Shown here: in pieces, positions 1 to 8,198 of the stretch
How positions within the stretch are numbered: position 1 is the first letter of the stretch
Layout of the letters: each line of letters begins with the position of its first letter
NCBI GenBank assembly: GCA_022766945.1
Contig: JALEOU010000010.1
Coordinates: forward strand, 1-39,003
Length of the DNA stretch: 39,003 nt
DNA from: Fusicatenibacter sp.
GTDB taxonomy: Bacteria; Bacillota; Clostridia; Lachnospirales; Lachnospiraceae
Reading direction: 5' to 3'
Program-made: the position numbers and the translations under genes
The notes under the pieces: model-generated
The model's database searches: none
Seen by the model: the letters and a program-made list of their open reading frames with translations, nothing else
Told to the model about the DNA's origin: nothing

Positions 1-44
1 ATGGTAAATATGTGGTATGATAAAAGAAAAATGAAGGTGATTAT

Positions 45-506
45 ATGGCAAGAAAAAGAACCTACAAAATTCTTTTATCAGATGATGATAAGAAAATACT
101 TAATGCTACTATTCATAATAAAAAAACATGTAAGATGACAATACGACGCTGTCAAATATTATTAGAACTGGATGAAAATGCACCGCAGCATCTTACTCAA
201 ATGCAGATAGCCAAAACATTTGGCGTCAGTAAATCAACTGTGTCCAATATTGTTGCTGCTTACGTAAAAGGTGGTATTCCTGCGATTATCAAAATCAATC
301 GAAATCCTCGTTCAAATGCCAGACGCAAACTGGATGGTCGTATGGAAGCAGAAATACTTCGTATTGCCTGCGGCCCTGCGCCCGATGGTCGTGCCCGTTG
401 GACATTGCGCCTTTTAGAAAAACAGGTACGTTTGGAATTCGATGAACCAATCGGACGAGAATCGATTCGGCTTGCTTTAAAAAAAATGAACTTCGACCTC
501 ACATGA
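45..506 (+). CDS. IS630 transposase, N-terminal frame (orfA)
   Basis: This 153-residue frame holds the DNA-binding half of an IS630-type transposase. A helix-turn-helix lies at about residues 46-75 (motif MQIAKTFGVSKSTVSNIV), followed by the second helical DNA-binding segment that includes the GRARWTLRLLEKQV motif. The frame stops at 504-506, just before the catalytic domain, and overlaps the next frame by the four bases ATGA. A run of eight A residues at 479-486 contains an A_AAA_AAA heptamer in phase. A -1 slip there continues the protein as KKNELRPHMNDYW, the sequence expected at this point in full-length IS630 transposases. The start at 45 has a GAAGGTG ribosome binding site. A complete enzyme therefore probably needs frameshifting. 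Confidence 0.85.
   Translation: MARKRTYKILLSDDDKKILNATIHNKKTCKMTIRRCQILLELDENAPQHLTQMQIAKTFGVSKSTVSNIVAAYVKGGIPAIIKINRNPRSNARRKLDGRMEAEILRIACGPAPDGRARWTLRLLEKQVRLEFDEPIGRESIRLALKKMNFDLT
479..485 (+). other. A_AAA_AAA slippery site for programmed -1 frameshift
   Basis: The heptamer A AAA AAA lies in phase with orfA (codons 480-482 and 483-485) and is followed by ATG. A -1 slip joins orfA to the frame of orfB and restores the conserved NELRP-type junction before YWCIPP. A-rich -1 sites are established in several IS families. I did not find a convincing stimulatory stem-loop directly downstream. Confidence 0.75.
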
Positions 507-1192
507 ATGACTATTGGTGTATTCCGCCGAAAGAAAGTGCTGAGTTTGTTGCAAATATGGAAGATATTCTTGATATCTATGAAATGCCGTACAATCCGGA
601 ACTTCCTGTCGTATGCATGGATGAAAAACCTTATCAGTGTCTGGGTGATGTCCGTGAAGCACTGCCGCTGCGCCCTGGAGATAATCAGAAGATCGACTCC
701 GAATATGTCAGAGAAGGAACCTGTAGTATTTTTATCTTTACAGAGCCTTTGCGTGGCTGGCGTCACAGCAATGTTCGGAAAACACGAACAGCACTTGATT
801 GGGCAGAAGAAATAAAGTATCTGTTGACAGAGTGCTATCCGGATCATTCAAAGATTATTCTGATTATGGATAATCTAAATACACATGTGATTGCGTCACT
901 GTACAAAAAGTATCCTGCACGAGAAGCACGCAGTTATGCGAAAAGGCTGGAAATACACTACACTCCCAAACATGGAAGTTGGCTGAACATTGCTGAAATT
1001 GAGTTAAATGTAATGACAAGACAATGCCTTGCCAGAAGGTTAGATTCTATTTCAAAAGTACAGCAGGAATTAGTAGCATGGGAAAAAATGAGGAATGAGG
1101 ATTGCGGGAAAGTATTGTGGCATTTTACAACTCCACAGGCCCGTACAAAACTGCTCTCACTTTATCCAAAATTTGAATCATCTGGGGATTAA
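503..1192 (+). CDS. IS630 transposase, DDE catalytic frame (orfB)
   Basis: This 229-residue frame is the catalytic DDE domain of the IS630 transposase. The first Asp is D40 in MDEKPYQ, the second D123 in IMDNLNTH, and the Glu is probably E165 in WLNIAEIE. Reading through from orfA by a -1 slip at 479-485 gives a 382-residue protein, close to the usual family length. The ATG at 503 overlaps the orfA stop and could allow separate re-initiation, but that product would lack the DNA-binding half. The stop at 1190-1192 lies inside a perfect 11-bp inverted repeat. All catalytic motifs are intact, so the element may still be active. Confidence 0.85.
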   Translation: MNDYWCIPPKESAEFVANMEDILDIYEMPYNPELPVVCMDEKPYQCLGDVREALPLRPGDNQKIDSEYVREGTCSIFIFTEPLRGWRHSNVRKTRTALDWAEEIKYLLTECYPDHSKIILIMDNLNTHVIASLYKKYPAREARSYAKRLEIHYTPKHGSWLNIAEIELNVMTRQCLARRLDSISKVQQELVAWEKMRNEDCGKVLWHFTTPQARTKLLSLYPKFESSGD

Positions 1193-1203
1193 AATCCCCA
1201 GAT
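1180..1203 (+). repeat. Perfect 11-bp inverted repeat over the transposase stop codon
   Basis: The arms ATCTGGGGATT and AATCCCCAGAT are separated by two bases, and the transposase TAA lies at the loop side. There is no T-run afterwards, so it is not a canonical terminator. It lies just inside the right terminal repeat and may be a subterminal structure, or it may limit readthrough or translation. Function is inferred. Confidence 0.6.
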
Positions 1204-1260
1204 ATAATTACCATAAATTACAAGTGGTCAGTACACTAGATGGCTGAATAAATGAAATGA

Positions 1261-1303
1261 GAAAAGCTGCAAATCCTTTCAAAGGTGCTGCAGCTTTTCT
1301 TTT
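1261..1303 (+). terminator. Intrinsic terminator just right of the IS
   Basis: The arms GAAAAGCTGCA (1261-1271) and TGCAGCTTTTC (1289-1299) form a perfect 11-bp stem followed by TTTT. No gene in the window ends here except the IS transposase, so this is probably the terminator of a gene to the left that is now separated from it by the IS, or it shields the downstream symporter from IS transcription. Confidence 0.75.
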
Positions 1304-1417
1304 GAGACATCGGTTATTGTTCTAATGGCAACGGGCGCTGTGCAGTAACAGACATAGAAACGGCAGATTCCAGATATAATGTTTTAAAGGGATAGGAAAG
1401 GAAGCGGAAATAGAAAA

Positions 1418-2824
1418 ATGCTGGCTGACTGGATCAAATATCTGGATGATGTTGTCTGGGGACCTCCTATGATTGTATTGCTGATTGGTACGGGGATGTT
1501 TCTGACACTGCACTTTCGGGGGCTGCCCATCCGGAATCTGGGATATGCGCTGGGTCTTGCGCTGGGAAAGGATGCGCGGAAGAATTCGGAAGATGAGGGA
1601 GGAGTTTCCCCCTTTTCCTCGCTGATGACAGAGCTGGCAGCTTCAATCGGAACCGGTAATATCATCGGAGTTGCCTCTGCGGTAAACCTGGGTGGTCCGG
1701 GAGCGCTTTTCTGGATGATGCTTTCTGCGCTTACCGGTTTTTCCCTGAAATTCAGCGAGAGCTTTTTGTCTGTAAAATACCGGGTCAAGGGAAAATCGGG
1801 ACAGTACTGCGGAGGCCCAATGTATACGCTGGCACAGGCATTTCCCGACAGGAGGCTGGGACGTATTCTTGGAAAATTGTATGCCCTGTTTGCGGTGATG
1901 GCTTCCTTTGGCATGGGAAATATGACACAGTCGAATTCCATCTCACTGGCGGTGGAGGAGACCTTCCATATTTCCAGGGGACTGTCAGGTCTGTTTGTTG
2001 CGATCCTGACGATCCTGGTGATTCTTGGCGGTATCGGGACAATCGCGGCATTTACCAGATATCTGGTCCCTGTGATGGCAATATTTTATATGGCAGGCGC
2101 TCTGTGGGTAATCGGTGTGAACTGCGGGAATCTTCCAACAGGAATCGCTTCTGTGATAGAAAGCGCTTTTTCCCTGAAAGCAGTGGGAGGGGGAGCCGTG
2201 GGAATCTGTTCAGCATCTGTATTCCGTTCTATGCGTTATGGGGTTTCCCGCGGGATCTTTTCGAATGAAGCCGGCCTGGGTGCCGGGGGAATCACAGCCG
2301 CAGCGGCGCAGACGGATGATCCGGTACGTCAGGGATATATCAGTATGACCGGTGTCTTTTTGGACACGATGGTGATCTGCCTTGTGACCGGACTGGTACT
2401 GGTAACTGCGGATCTGCCGTATGCCCCAGGCATTGAAACAGAAGCATGTGCCGGCACAACACTGGTGATCGCGGCATTTTCCACCGTATTTGGAAAAACA
2501 GGAGGATACCTGGTCAGTATCGGAATTACACTGTTCGCCTTTGCAACAATCATCGGATGGGAATATCAGGGGGAAAAAGCATTTGAATTTGTGACGGGAA
2601 GACGGCACTGCGAAGTCGTGTACCGGTTTGCCTACGGTCTTGCGGCATTTGCAGGTGCCATCTGCACGATGGAGACCGTCTGGTGCTTCTCTGACCTTGC
2701 CAATGCGTTGATGGCAGTGCCGAATCTGATCTGCGTCATAGTGCTTTCCAAAACCATCCGTCAGGAAATTCTTTCCTATGAAAAGCTGCGAAAAAGGAAG
2801 ACACCGCCTTTTTGCAGCAGATAG
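1418..2824 (+). CDS. AGCS-family amino acid:cation symporter
   Basis: The gene encodes a 468-residue inner-membrane carrier of the alanine/glycine:cation symporter family, which imports small neutral amino acids with Na+ or H+. The family signature region is clear: SLMTELAASIGTGNIIG at about residues 67-83, then GGPGALFWM, and later FSNEAGLGAG. About ten or eleven hydrophobic segments run through the protein, and the length is normal for the family. The start at 1418 follows a GGAAAGGAAGCGG region. A good TATAAT box lies at 1375-1380, but its -35 is weak. The C-terminus is short and basic (KLRKRKTPPF). The substrate cannot be told from sequence alone; alanine or glycine is most usual. Confidence 0.92.
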   Translation: MLADWIKYLDDVVWGPPMIVLLIGTGMFLTLHFRGLPIRNLGYALGLALGKDARKNSEDEGGVSPFSSLMTELAASIGTGNIIGVASAVNLGGPGALFWMMLSALTGFSLKFSESFLSVKYRVKGKSGQYCGGPMYTLAQAFPDRRLGRILGKLYALFAVMASFGMGNMTQSNSISLAVEETFHISRGLSGLFVAILTILVILGGIGTIAAFTRYLVPVMAIFYMAGALWVIGVNCGNLPTGIASVIESAFSLKAVGGGAVGICSASVFRSMRYGVSRGIFSNEAGLGAGGITAAAAQTDDPVRQGYISMTGVFLDTMVICLVTGLVLVTADLPYAPGIETEACAGTTLVIAAFSTVFGKTGGYLVSIGITLFAFATIIGWEYQGEKAFEFVTGRRHCEVVYRFAYGLAAFAGAICTMETVWCFSDLANALMAVPNLICVIVLSKTIRQEILSYEKLRKRKTPPFCSR

Positions 2825-2911
2825 AAAAGCAGCTTTACAGATTGTATTTCGACGGATTCTGCGGTAAGATAAATTGATGTAATATGTGTGAAGCAAAGAG
2901 GTACAAGTGAT

Positions 2912-2944
2912 TTGAATATTAATGAAATAGCAAAACTGCCAGGT
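2912..2944 (+). pseudogene. Vestige of a LacI-family regulator N-terminus
   Basis: A TTG start preceded by AAGAGG opens a frame reading LNINEIAKLPG, which closely matches the first residues of LacI-type repressors (M-NINEIAKLAGVS). The similarity ends abruptly after 11 codons, and the frame closes about 20 codons later without any regulator sequence. I infer a large internal deletion of a regulator that once controlled the neighbouring glycosidase. The match is short, so chance resemblance cannot be excluded. The rest of 2825-3182 shows no gene I recognise. Confidence 0.4.
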
Positions 2945-3182
2945 GGACGGGGTGATTCTGGGGCAGCGGCTGGAAGGATGCTCCTGTGTTGGCGGTTGGG
3001 CTGAACCGAAAGAGAGGGTTTCCGGAAGCGCTGAAGGAAAAAATCTGATCTGTGCGCCAATTCGCATGAGGGAAGCGCAGTTCACAGTGTGGAATCCGGT
3101 TATGAACTGCGGTAACACAGGAACTGAAGATGGGCTATCGATTGATACCAAATACCGATGGAATAGGAATGGAGAGCAAAGG

Positions 3183-4232
3183 ATGAAACTTGAATTTGAC
3201 AGGGAAGAGCTGATGGATGTGATTGACCGTGTGGTTGAGAGAACCATGCGGATGGACCTTACCTGGGACTGGCCGTGCGGTGTGGCCTATTATGGGATCG
3301 CGGAAGTATATGAAAAGACCGGAAAGGAAAGCTACCTGAAAGTTTTAAAAGAGCGTGTGGATGAACTGGTCGAACTTGGAATTCCGAGCGTGTGGACGGT
3401 GAATGCATGCGCTATGGGACACTGTCTGATCACGCTGTATCAGGCGACGAAAGAACAAAAATACTGGGATCTGATCCAGAGTAAAACAGAGTATCTGCAA
3501 AGGGATGCACTTCGATTTGGTGATCATGTGCTGCAGCATACCGTATCTGCGAAGAATGATTTTCCCGAGCAGGCCTGGGCGGACACGCTGTTTATGGCAG
3601 CGCTCTTTTTGCTCCGTGTGGGTGTGATCAGGCAGGATGAGGAGCTGATCGAGGATGCTCTGAACCAGTGGTACTGGCATATCAATTATCTGCAGGATGA
3701 GACGACGGGGCTTTTCTATCACGGATACAATAATATCGAGAAAAGCCATATGTCCGGAATCTATTGGGGACGTGCAAATGCCTGGGCGGCATATACCATG
3801 TCAAAAGTAGGAAGTATCCTGCCGGAATGTTACTTATATCCGAAATACATGGATGTGGCGGGTTCACTTAACGAACAGCTTTCTGCGCTGAAACTGCTGT
3901 AGACAAAAAACGGACTCTGGAGAACCGTTTTGGATGATGAAGAATCCTATGAAGAAGTTTCCGCGTCGGCAGGAATTGCCGCAGCCATGGCGGAGCGGGG
4001 AAATCCGCTGCACACACGCTATGTGAATCGGGCGATCCGGGGAGTGCTGCAAAATATCAGCGAAGACGGCAGAGTGCGGAACGTTTCCGGCGGAACTGCG
4101 GTGATGAAAGATAAGGAAGGCTACAGAGCAATCCCGAGACGCTGGATACAGGGCTGGGGTCAGGGACTTGCACTGGCATTCTTTTCCGCAGTTCTCGTAT
4201 CGGAAGAAAATGAGAAAGACGGTGCTCTTTAG
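3183..4232 (+). pseudogene. GH105-type unsaturated glycuronyl hydrolase with in-frame TAG
   Basis: Read through one stop codon, this is a 349-residue glycoside hydrolase of family 105 (YteR/YesR group), which removes unsaturated uronic acid residues from pectin- or rhamnogalacturonan-derived oligosaccharides. Seen motifs are TWDWPCGVAYYGI (about 20-32), QAWADTLFM with the likely catalytic Asp (about 124-132), YHGYNN, and WGRANAWAA. Codon 240 is TAG at 3900-3902. The same frame continues at once as TKNGLWRTVLDDEESYEE and runs to a normal C-terminus. Family members commonly have Gln near this point, so a CAG-to-TAG change is the simplest explanation. The start at 3183 has GGAG upstream. The remaining sequence is undamaged, so the lesion is recent, suppressed, or a sequencing error. 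No signal peptide is seen. Confidence 0.8.
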
Positions 4233-4245
4233 GTAAGTTCGTTTT

Positions 4246-5238
4246 TCAGGAAAGCTCATTTTCCCGAAAGATTTTTCCAAGCTCCGCAAAGTCGCGGGTG
4301 TGTAAAAGCGCAAGAGAAAGAAGGATTCTCGCTTTCTGGGGAGGAAGTGTGTAAGCCGCGATGGAATTGGCAGAACGATCAAAATGTGAGGTAGGAGTGA
4401 TCATTCCGTTCATCACCCGTGAAGAGCGTACCACCGGGATGGAAAGAGAAGAAATCTTTTCGATCCATTCTTCACTGAAATTTCCCGCACCGGTTCCGCA
4501 GATGACAAGTCCGTCACATCTGGAGGCAAAGTAATCCAGCACATCCGCGGGGGCATTGGTATAGTAGTAAGCGACATCCACCCGCGGAAGAGCGGACACA
4601 TGGTCCAGAGAAAAGCAAAGTCTGCGGTACACCTGATTGTGATAATTATTATAGTAGAAACAAATCCGATCCTGAATATAACCCAGACAGGAAGGCGTTC
4701 TTCCGTCAAAGGCGTTGAGCTGGAAGGTGCTGGATTTGATCACATTTCTGCCGGAGTAAATGGTACCGCAAAAACAAACCAGAACATTTTGCCCGTAGGA
4801 GTGGGAATCTGCGGCGACAAAAATGGAGTCGTACAGATTGAGCATTCCGTCTGCACTGGTTGCGGAGGCCGGACGCATGGAGCCGGTGATGACAACCGGT
4901 TTCGGTGTCTGCAGGGTCAGAGACAGAAAATAGGAAATCTCATCCATCGTATCCGTCCCATGGGTGATGACAAAGCCGTCAATGGATGGGTCGGCAGCCA
5001 GATCATTGATGCGGCGGGCGAGAGAGATCCAGAGAGCTGTGGTCATATCATTGCTGTCCACATTGGCAAACTGTTCGTAAGAAAGAGTGATCTGGTCGCC
5101 CAGAGGCGGAAGCTGAGGAATCAACTCGTCTACAGCTAACTGCCCGGCGTCATAATTGGAAGCCTGCCCGGCATCTCCGATACCGGCAATGGTACCTCCA
5201 GTGGCGATAATATGAATATTGCGGATTTTCTTTTGCAT
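4246..5238 (-). CDS. ansA: L-asparaginase, cytoplasmic type
   Basis: The 330-residue protein hydrolyses L-asparagine to aspartate and ammonia. The first catalytic Thr lies in ATGGTIAG (about residues 12-19) and the second in THGTDTMDE (about 92-100), and the GSMRP segment is present. Length is normal, and there is no signal peptide, which fits a cytoplasmic type I-like enzyme. The type cannot be settled by reading alone. The start ATG is at 5236-5238 with AAAGGA about 11 bases upstream. It lies 73 bp after the deacetylase gene with no clear terminator or strong promoter between, so the two may be co-transcribed. It converges on the glycosidase gene with a 13-bp gap. Confidence 0.9.
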   Translation of the reverse strand: MQKKIRNIHIIATGGTIAGIGDAGQASNYDAGQLAVDELIPQLPPLGDQITLSYEQFANVDSNDMTTALWISLARRINDLAADPSIDGFVITHGTDTMDEISYFLSLTLQTPKPVVITGSMRPASATSADGMLNLYDSIFVAADSHSYGQNVLVCFCGTIYSGRNVIKSSTFQLNAFDGRTPSCLGYIQDRICFYYNNYHNQVYRRLCFSLDHVSALPRVDVAYYYTNAPADVLDYFASRCDGLVICGTGAGNFSEEWIEKISSLSIPVVRSSRVMNGMITPTSHFDRSANSIAAYTLPPQKARILLSLALLHTRDFAELGKIFRENELS

Positions 5239-5311
5239 ATGAAGAAGAGTCCTTTCCGTTCGGTACTGTCAGGAAAACAGTCAAATAGTTGTTGTAATAT
5301 CTGTTATTCTC

Positions 5312-6169
5312 TCATACATTCCCTGATGGGTCAAGAGAAACAAGGGAGCGGAAAGTATAACCCATGTCTTCCCAGCGGGTCAGGAGTTCATCGAGGATGG
5401 CGGCATTGGTGGAGGAAGTGCTGTGGAGCAGCACGATTGCTCCGGGGTGAATGCGGTTCAGAAGTTTTTCAAAGGCCTGCTCTTTGGTGGGCTGATTGTC
5501 CTGGTACCAGTCTACGTACGCAAGGCTCCAGAAGAAGGTGGTATAGCCCATCTCCTTTGCCATGGCAAGGTTTTCCTCACTGTATTTTCCCTGCGGCGGA
5601 CGGTAATATCTGGTCATGTCAGTCCCTGTGATTTCTTTGTACAGGGCTTCCACCTTTCCAAGCTCCTCAGCAAAGGCTTCTTTGGTGGAGATCTTTGACA
5701 TGTCCGGATGGGAATAGGTGTGATTGCCAACGATATGGCCTTCTTCAACCATTCGTTTGATCAGGTCAGGATTGGATGAGATAAAATTGCCGACAACGAA
5801 GAAGGTGGCTGGTACGTTGTGTTTTTTCAGAGCGTCCAGTATCGCAGCGGTATTGCCGTTCTCATAACCGGCGTCAAAGGTTAGATAAATCACTTTTTCA
5901 CTGGTATCTCCTATGTAGTAGGCCTGATAGCGGAGCAGTTCTTCCGCGGTGGCATTGGCGACGGGAGTTTTGCCTTCCTCGGGAAAGCTAAGTCCCCAGT
6001 TCTCATCGGAAAGTGTGACGGAAACCTCTTTGGACCGGGCATTTGTCAGGCTGGATGCAAAGGTGCCAAGGACAAAAGCAGCGCAGAAAAGGAACGTAAT
6101 GCGAAGCACTCTTCGGATCAGGATTCCGGAAATGGATAGTTTCGGGGCAGGAAAGTGCAATGGAGACAT
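5312..6169 (-). CDS. PdaA-like polysaccharide deacetylase
   Basis: The protein is a 285-residue NodB-domain deacetylase most like PdaA, which removes N-acetyl groups from muramic acid during spore-cortex muramic-lactam formation. Residues about 12-38 form an N-terminal membrane anchor or signal. The NWGLSF and YYIGD segments before the catalytic domain are typical of PdaA. Catalytic motifs are LTFDAGYENG, GNHTYSHPD (metal-binding His pair), RPPQGKYS, FWSLAYVDW and LLHS. The frame is open further upstream, but I chose the ATG at 6167-6169. It has GGAG nine bases upstream and leaves the anchor at the N-terminus, whereas a longer form would overlap the recQ promoter. A sporulation role is inferred from family. 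Confidence 0.88.
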   Translation of the reverse strand: MSPLHFPAPKLSISGILIRRVLRITFLFCAAFVLGTFASSLTNARSKEVSVTLSDENWGLSFPEEGKTPVANATAEELLRYQAYYIGDTSEKVIYLTFDAGYENGNTAAILDALKKHNVPATFFVVGNFISSNPDLIKRMVEEGHIVGNHTYSHPDMSKISTKEAFAEELGKVEALYKEITGTDMTRYYRPPQGKYSEENLAMAKEMGYTTFFWSLAYVDWYQDNQPTKEQAFEKLLNRIHPGAIVLLHSTSSTNAAILDELLTRWEDMGYTFRSLVSLDPSGNV

Positions 6170-6245
6170 GAAAGAAGACTCCGATCTGTTTTTTATCAGT
6201 ATATTTGGAAAGAGGCCTGTTTCATACCGGGGGACGCAAAATGAT

Positions 6246-6274
6246 TTTACAGGAGCAGAGAAATAGCATATAAT
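6246..6274 (+). promoter_or_regulatory. Sigma-A-type promoter of recQ-rarA
   Basis: The -35 box TTTACA (6246-6251) and -10 box TATAAT (6269-6274) are separated by 17 bp. The predicted transcript starts near 6281, about 68 bases before the recQ ATG. Confidence 0.75.
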
Positions 6275-6348
6275 GGGATGTAAGGGTTCGTACTGCCGCT
6301 TGGATTTACAAGGAACCCGGAAAATACGAAAGAGGTTAGTTACTTTAT

Positions 6349-8178
6349 ATGACAAAATATGAGATCCTGAAGCAATACTTTGGATATGATACCTTTCGGG
6401 AAGGGCAGGAACTGCTGGTGGATGCTCTTCTGGAAGGAAGAGATGTCCTTGGAATTATGCCTACCGGTGCAGGCAAGTCTCTCTGTTATCAGATACCGGC
6501 GCTGCTAATGAGCGGGATCACGTTGGTCGTGTCTCCGCTGATATCACTGATGAAGGATCAGGTATCAACGCTGAATCAGGCAGGTATCCATGCAGCGTTT
6601 CTCAACAGCTCCCTAACCGCAGGACAGTATCGCACAGCGCTGTCGTATGCGCGCCAGGGAAGATACAAGATCATCTATGTGGCACCGGAACGGCTGCTCA
6701 CAGAGGAATTTCTGACGGCGGCAATGGAGATGGACATTTCCATGGTGAGTGTGGATGAAGCCCACTGTATCTCTCAGTGGGGGCAGGATTTTCGGCCCAG
6801 TTATCTGCGTATATGTGATTTTGTGGAAAAACTGCCCAAAAGACCAGTGATCGGAGCCTTTACCGCCACGGCAACGAAAGAAGTGCAGGAAGACATTGAG
6901 GTGCTGCTCAATCTTGTGAATCCGGTGGTGCTGGTCACTGGATTTGACCGGAAGAATCTGCGGTTTGTGGTACAGCAGCCGAGGGACAAGTTTGCAGCCA
7001 CGCTTTCCTATGTGGAGGAGCACAGCGGGGACTGCGGAATTATTTATTGCCTGACACGCAAAACGGTTGAGGAAGTCTGCGAAAAGCTTTTGCAGCGCGG
7101 ATATTCTGCGACCCGATACCACGCAGGCCTCTCTGATCAGGAGAGGAAGGATAATCAGGATGATTTTCTCTATGACCGCAGACAGATCATGGTAGCGACG
7201 AATGCATTTGGTATGGGGATTGACAAATCCAATGTGCGCTATGTGATTCATTATAATATGCCGAAAAATATTGAGAGCTATTATCAGGAAGCCGGGCGGG
7301 CAGGAAGGGATGGACTGCCATCGGAATGTATCCTGCTGTATTCCGGACAGGACGTGGTAACAAACCAGTTTTTTATCGATCAGATGGAGCAGGAGGAGAT
7401 GGATTACGAGACGGCAGCGCTGATCCGCGAACGGGAAAGAGACCGTCTGCGCAAGATGACCTTTTACTGCTTTACCAATAACTGTCTGAGAGATTATATT
7501 CTTCGCTATTTCGGGGAATACGGTTCCAATTACTGTGGGAACTGTTCCAATTGCCTGACGGAGTTTGAGACGGTTGACGTGACGGATGCTGCCAGATCCC
7601 TGATTGGATGCGTAAAGGAGTGCCGTCAGCGCTACGGAATCACCGTGGTCCTCGATACGGTACACGGAGCGGACACGGCAAAGATCCGGCAGTATCACAT
7701 GAACGGGAATTCTCATTATGGAGAACAGAAAAAGATTCCGGTTTATCGTCTGCGCCAGATCATGAATGAGCTTCTGATCCGGGGGTATCTGACGGTTACG
7801 GAGGATATATACTCTCTTCTCCATCTGACGGAAAAATCGGAAGAGATCCTGGAGAGACAGGAGCAGATCTTCATGAAAATGGCCAAAGAACAGCAGCGGA
7901 TACCAAAAGAGAAACAGGAGAAGAAGCAACGGACGATGTCCGGCGGAGAACTGTCCGGTGAGGACAGGGCTCTATTTGAAAAGCTGCGGGCACTGCGGAT
8001 GGAAATTGCGCGGCAGGAAAAAGTACCGCCCTATATTGTTTTTTCAGATAAGACACTGGCACAGATGTGCCTCCTTCGGCCTGAAAATAAGACCGGTATG
8101 ATGCGCGTCTCCGGGGTTGGCCAGATGAAATATGAAAAATACGGAACTCGTTTTCTGGAATGTATAAAAAATGCGTAA
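6349..8178 (+). CDS. recQ: ATP-dependent DNA helicase RecQ
   Basis: The 609-residue protein is a 3'-5' superfamily 2 DNA helicase acting in recombination and replication-fork repair. Walker A is MPTGAGKSLCYQ (about 38-49) and the DEAH box plus aromatic loop is DEAHCISQWGQDFRPSY. TATATKEV and the motif VI region YQEAGRAGRDG follow. The RecQ zinc-binding domain shows a Cys at FYCFTNNC and the pair YCGNCSNC near 390-410. A winged-helix domain and a C-terminal HRDC domain (about 530-605) complete the family architecture. Length matches typical bacterial RecQ. The start has AGAGGTTAG upstream. It is followed closely by rarA, suggesting a two-gene repair operon. Confidence 0.96.
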   Translation: MTKYEILKQYFGYDTFREGQELLVDALLEGRDVLGIMPTGAGKSLCYQIPALLMSGITLVVSPLISLMKDQVSTLNQAGIHAAFLNSSLTAGQYRTALSYARQGRYKIIYVAPERLLTEEFLTAAMEMDISMVSVDEAHCISQWGQDFRPSYLRICDFVEKLPKRPVIGAFTATATKEVQEDIEVLLNLVNPVVLVTGFDRKNLRFVVQQPRDKFAATLSYVEEHSGDCGIIYCLTRKTVEEVCEKLLQRGYSATRYHAGLSDQERKDNQDDFLYDRRQIMVATNAFGMGIDKSNVRYVIHYNMPKNIESYYQEAGRAGRDGLPSECILLYSGQDVVTNQFFIDQMEQEEMDYETAALIRERERDRLRKMTFYCFTNNCLRDYILRYFGEYGSNYCGNCSNCLTEFETVDVTDAARSLIGCVKECRQRYGITVVLDTVHGADTAKIRQYHMNGNSHYGEQKKIPVYRLRQIMNELLIRGYLTVTEDIYSLLHLTEKSEEILERQEQIFMKMAKEQQRIPKEKQEKKQRTMSGGELSGEDRALFEKLRALRMEIARQEKVPPYIVFSDKTLAQMCLLRPENKTGMMRVSGVGQMKYEKYGTRFLECIKNA

Positions 8179-8198
8179 GACCTTTGATGGAGAGACCT

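Larger units (their letters stand above)
1..1238 (+). mobile_element. IS630-family insertion sequence, left tip outside window
   Basis: The element carries two overlapping transposase frames of the IS630/Tc1-mariner type. The right end is placed at the TA at 1237-1238, since IS630 elements insert at TA. Read in reverse complement from 1238, the right end begins TAGTGTACTGACC, and its positions about 25-38 read ATGGTAATTATATC. The first 14 bases of the window, ATGGTAAATATGTG, match that at 11 of 14 positions. I infer that the window opens about 24 bases inside the left terminal inverted repeat. No second copy of the element is seen. The right boundary is inferred, because the left flank and target duplication are not visible. 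Confidence 0.85.

Noticed and set aside
2783-2818. Inverted repeat GCTGCGAAAAAGG with CCTTTTTGCAGC at the symporter end, as a terminator
   Set aside because: It lies wholly inside the coding sequence, has a bulge, and no T-run follows.
2970-3060. Possible decayed coding fragment (reading AVGLNRKRGFPEALKEKI) between the regulator remnant and GH105
   Set aside because: It is too short and broken by stops, and I could not tie it to a family with confidence.
2210-3247. Minus-strand 345-codon frame across the end of the symporter gene and the gap after it
   Set aside because: It overlaps the well-supported symporter on the other strand and its composition is unlike a real protein.
3900-3902. TAG in the GH105 gene as a pyrrolysine codon
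   Set aside because: Glycosidases of this family have no pyrrolysine role, and no pyl genes are seen; a nonsense change is simpler.
6170-6245. Sigma-F/G sporulation promoter before the PdaA-like gene
   Set aside because: A TATACT box is present on the minus strand, but no convincing -35 of either type was found at proper spacing.
6613-7929. Minus-strand 438-codon open frame inside recQ
   Set aside because: It is antisense to conserved helicase motifs and has no recognisable domain.
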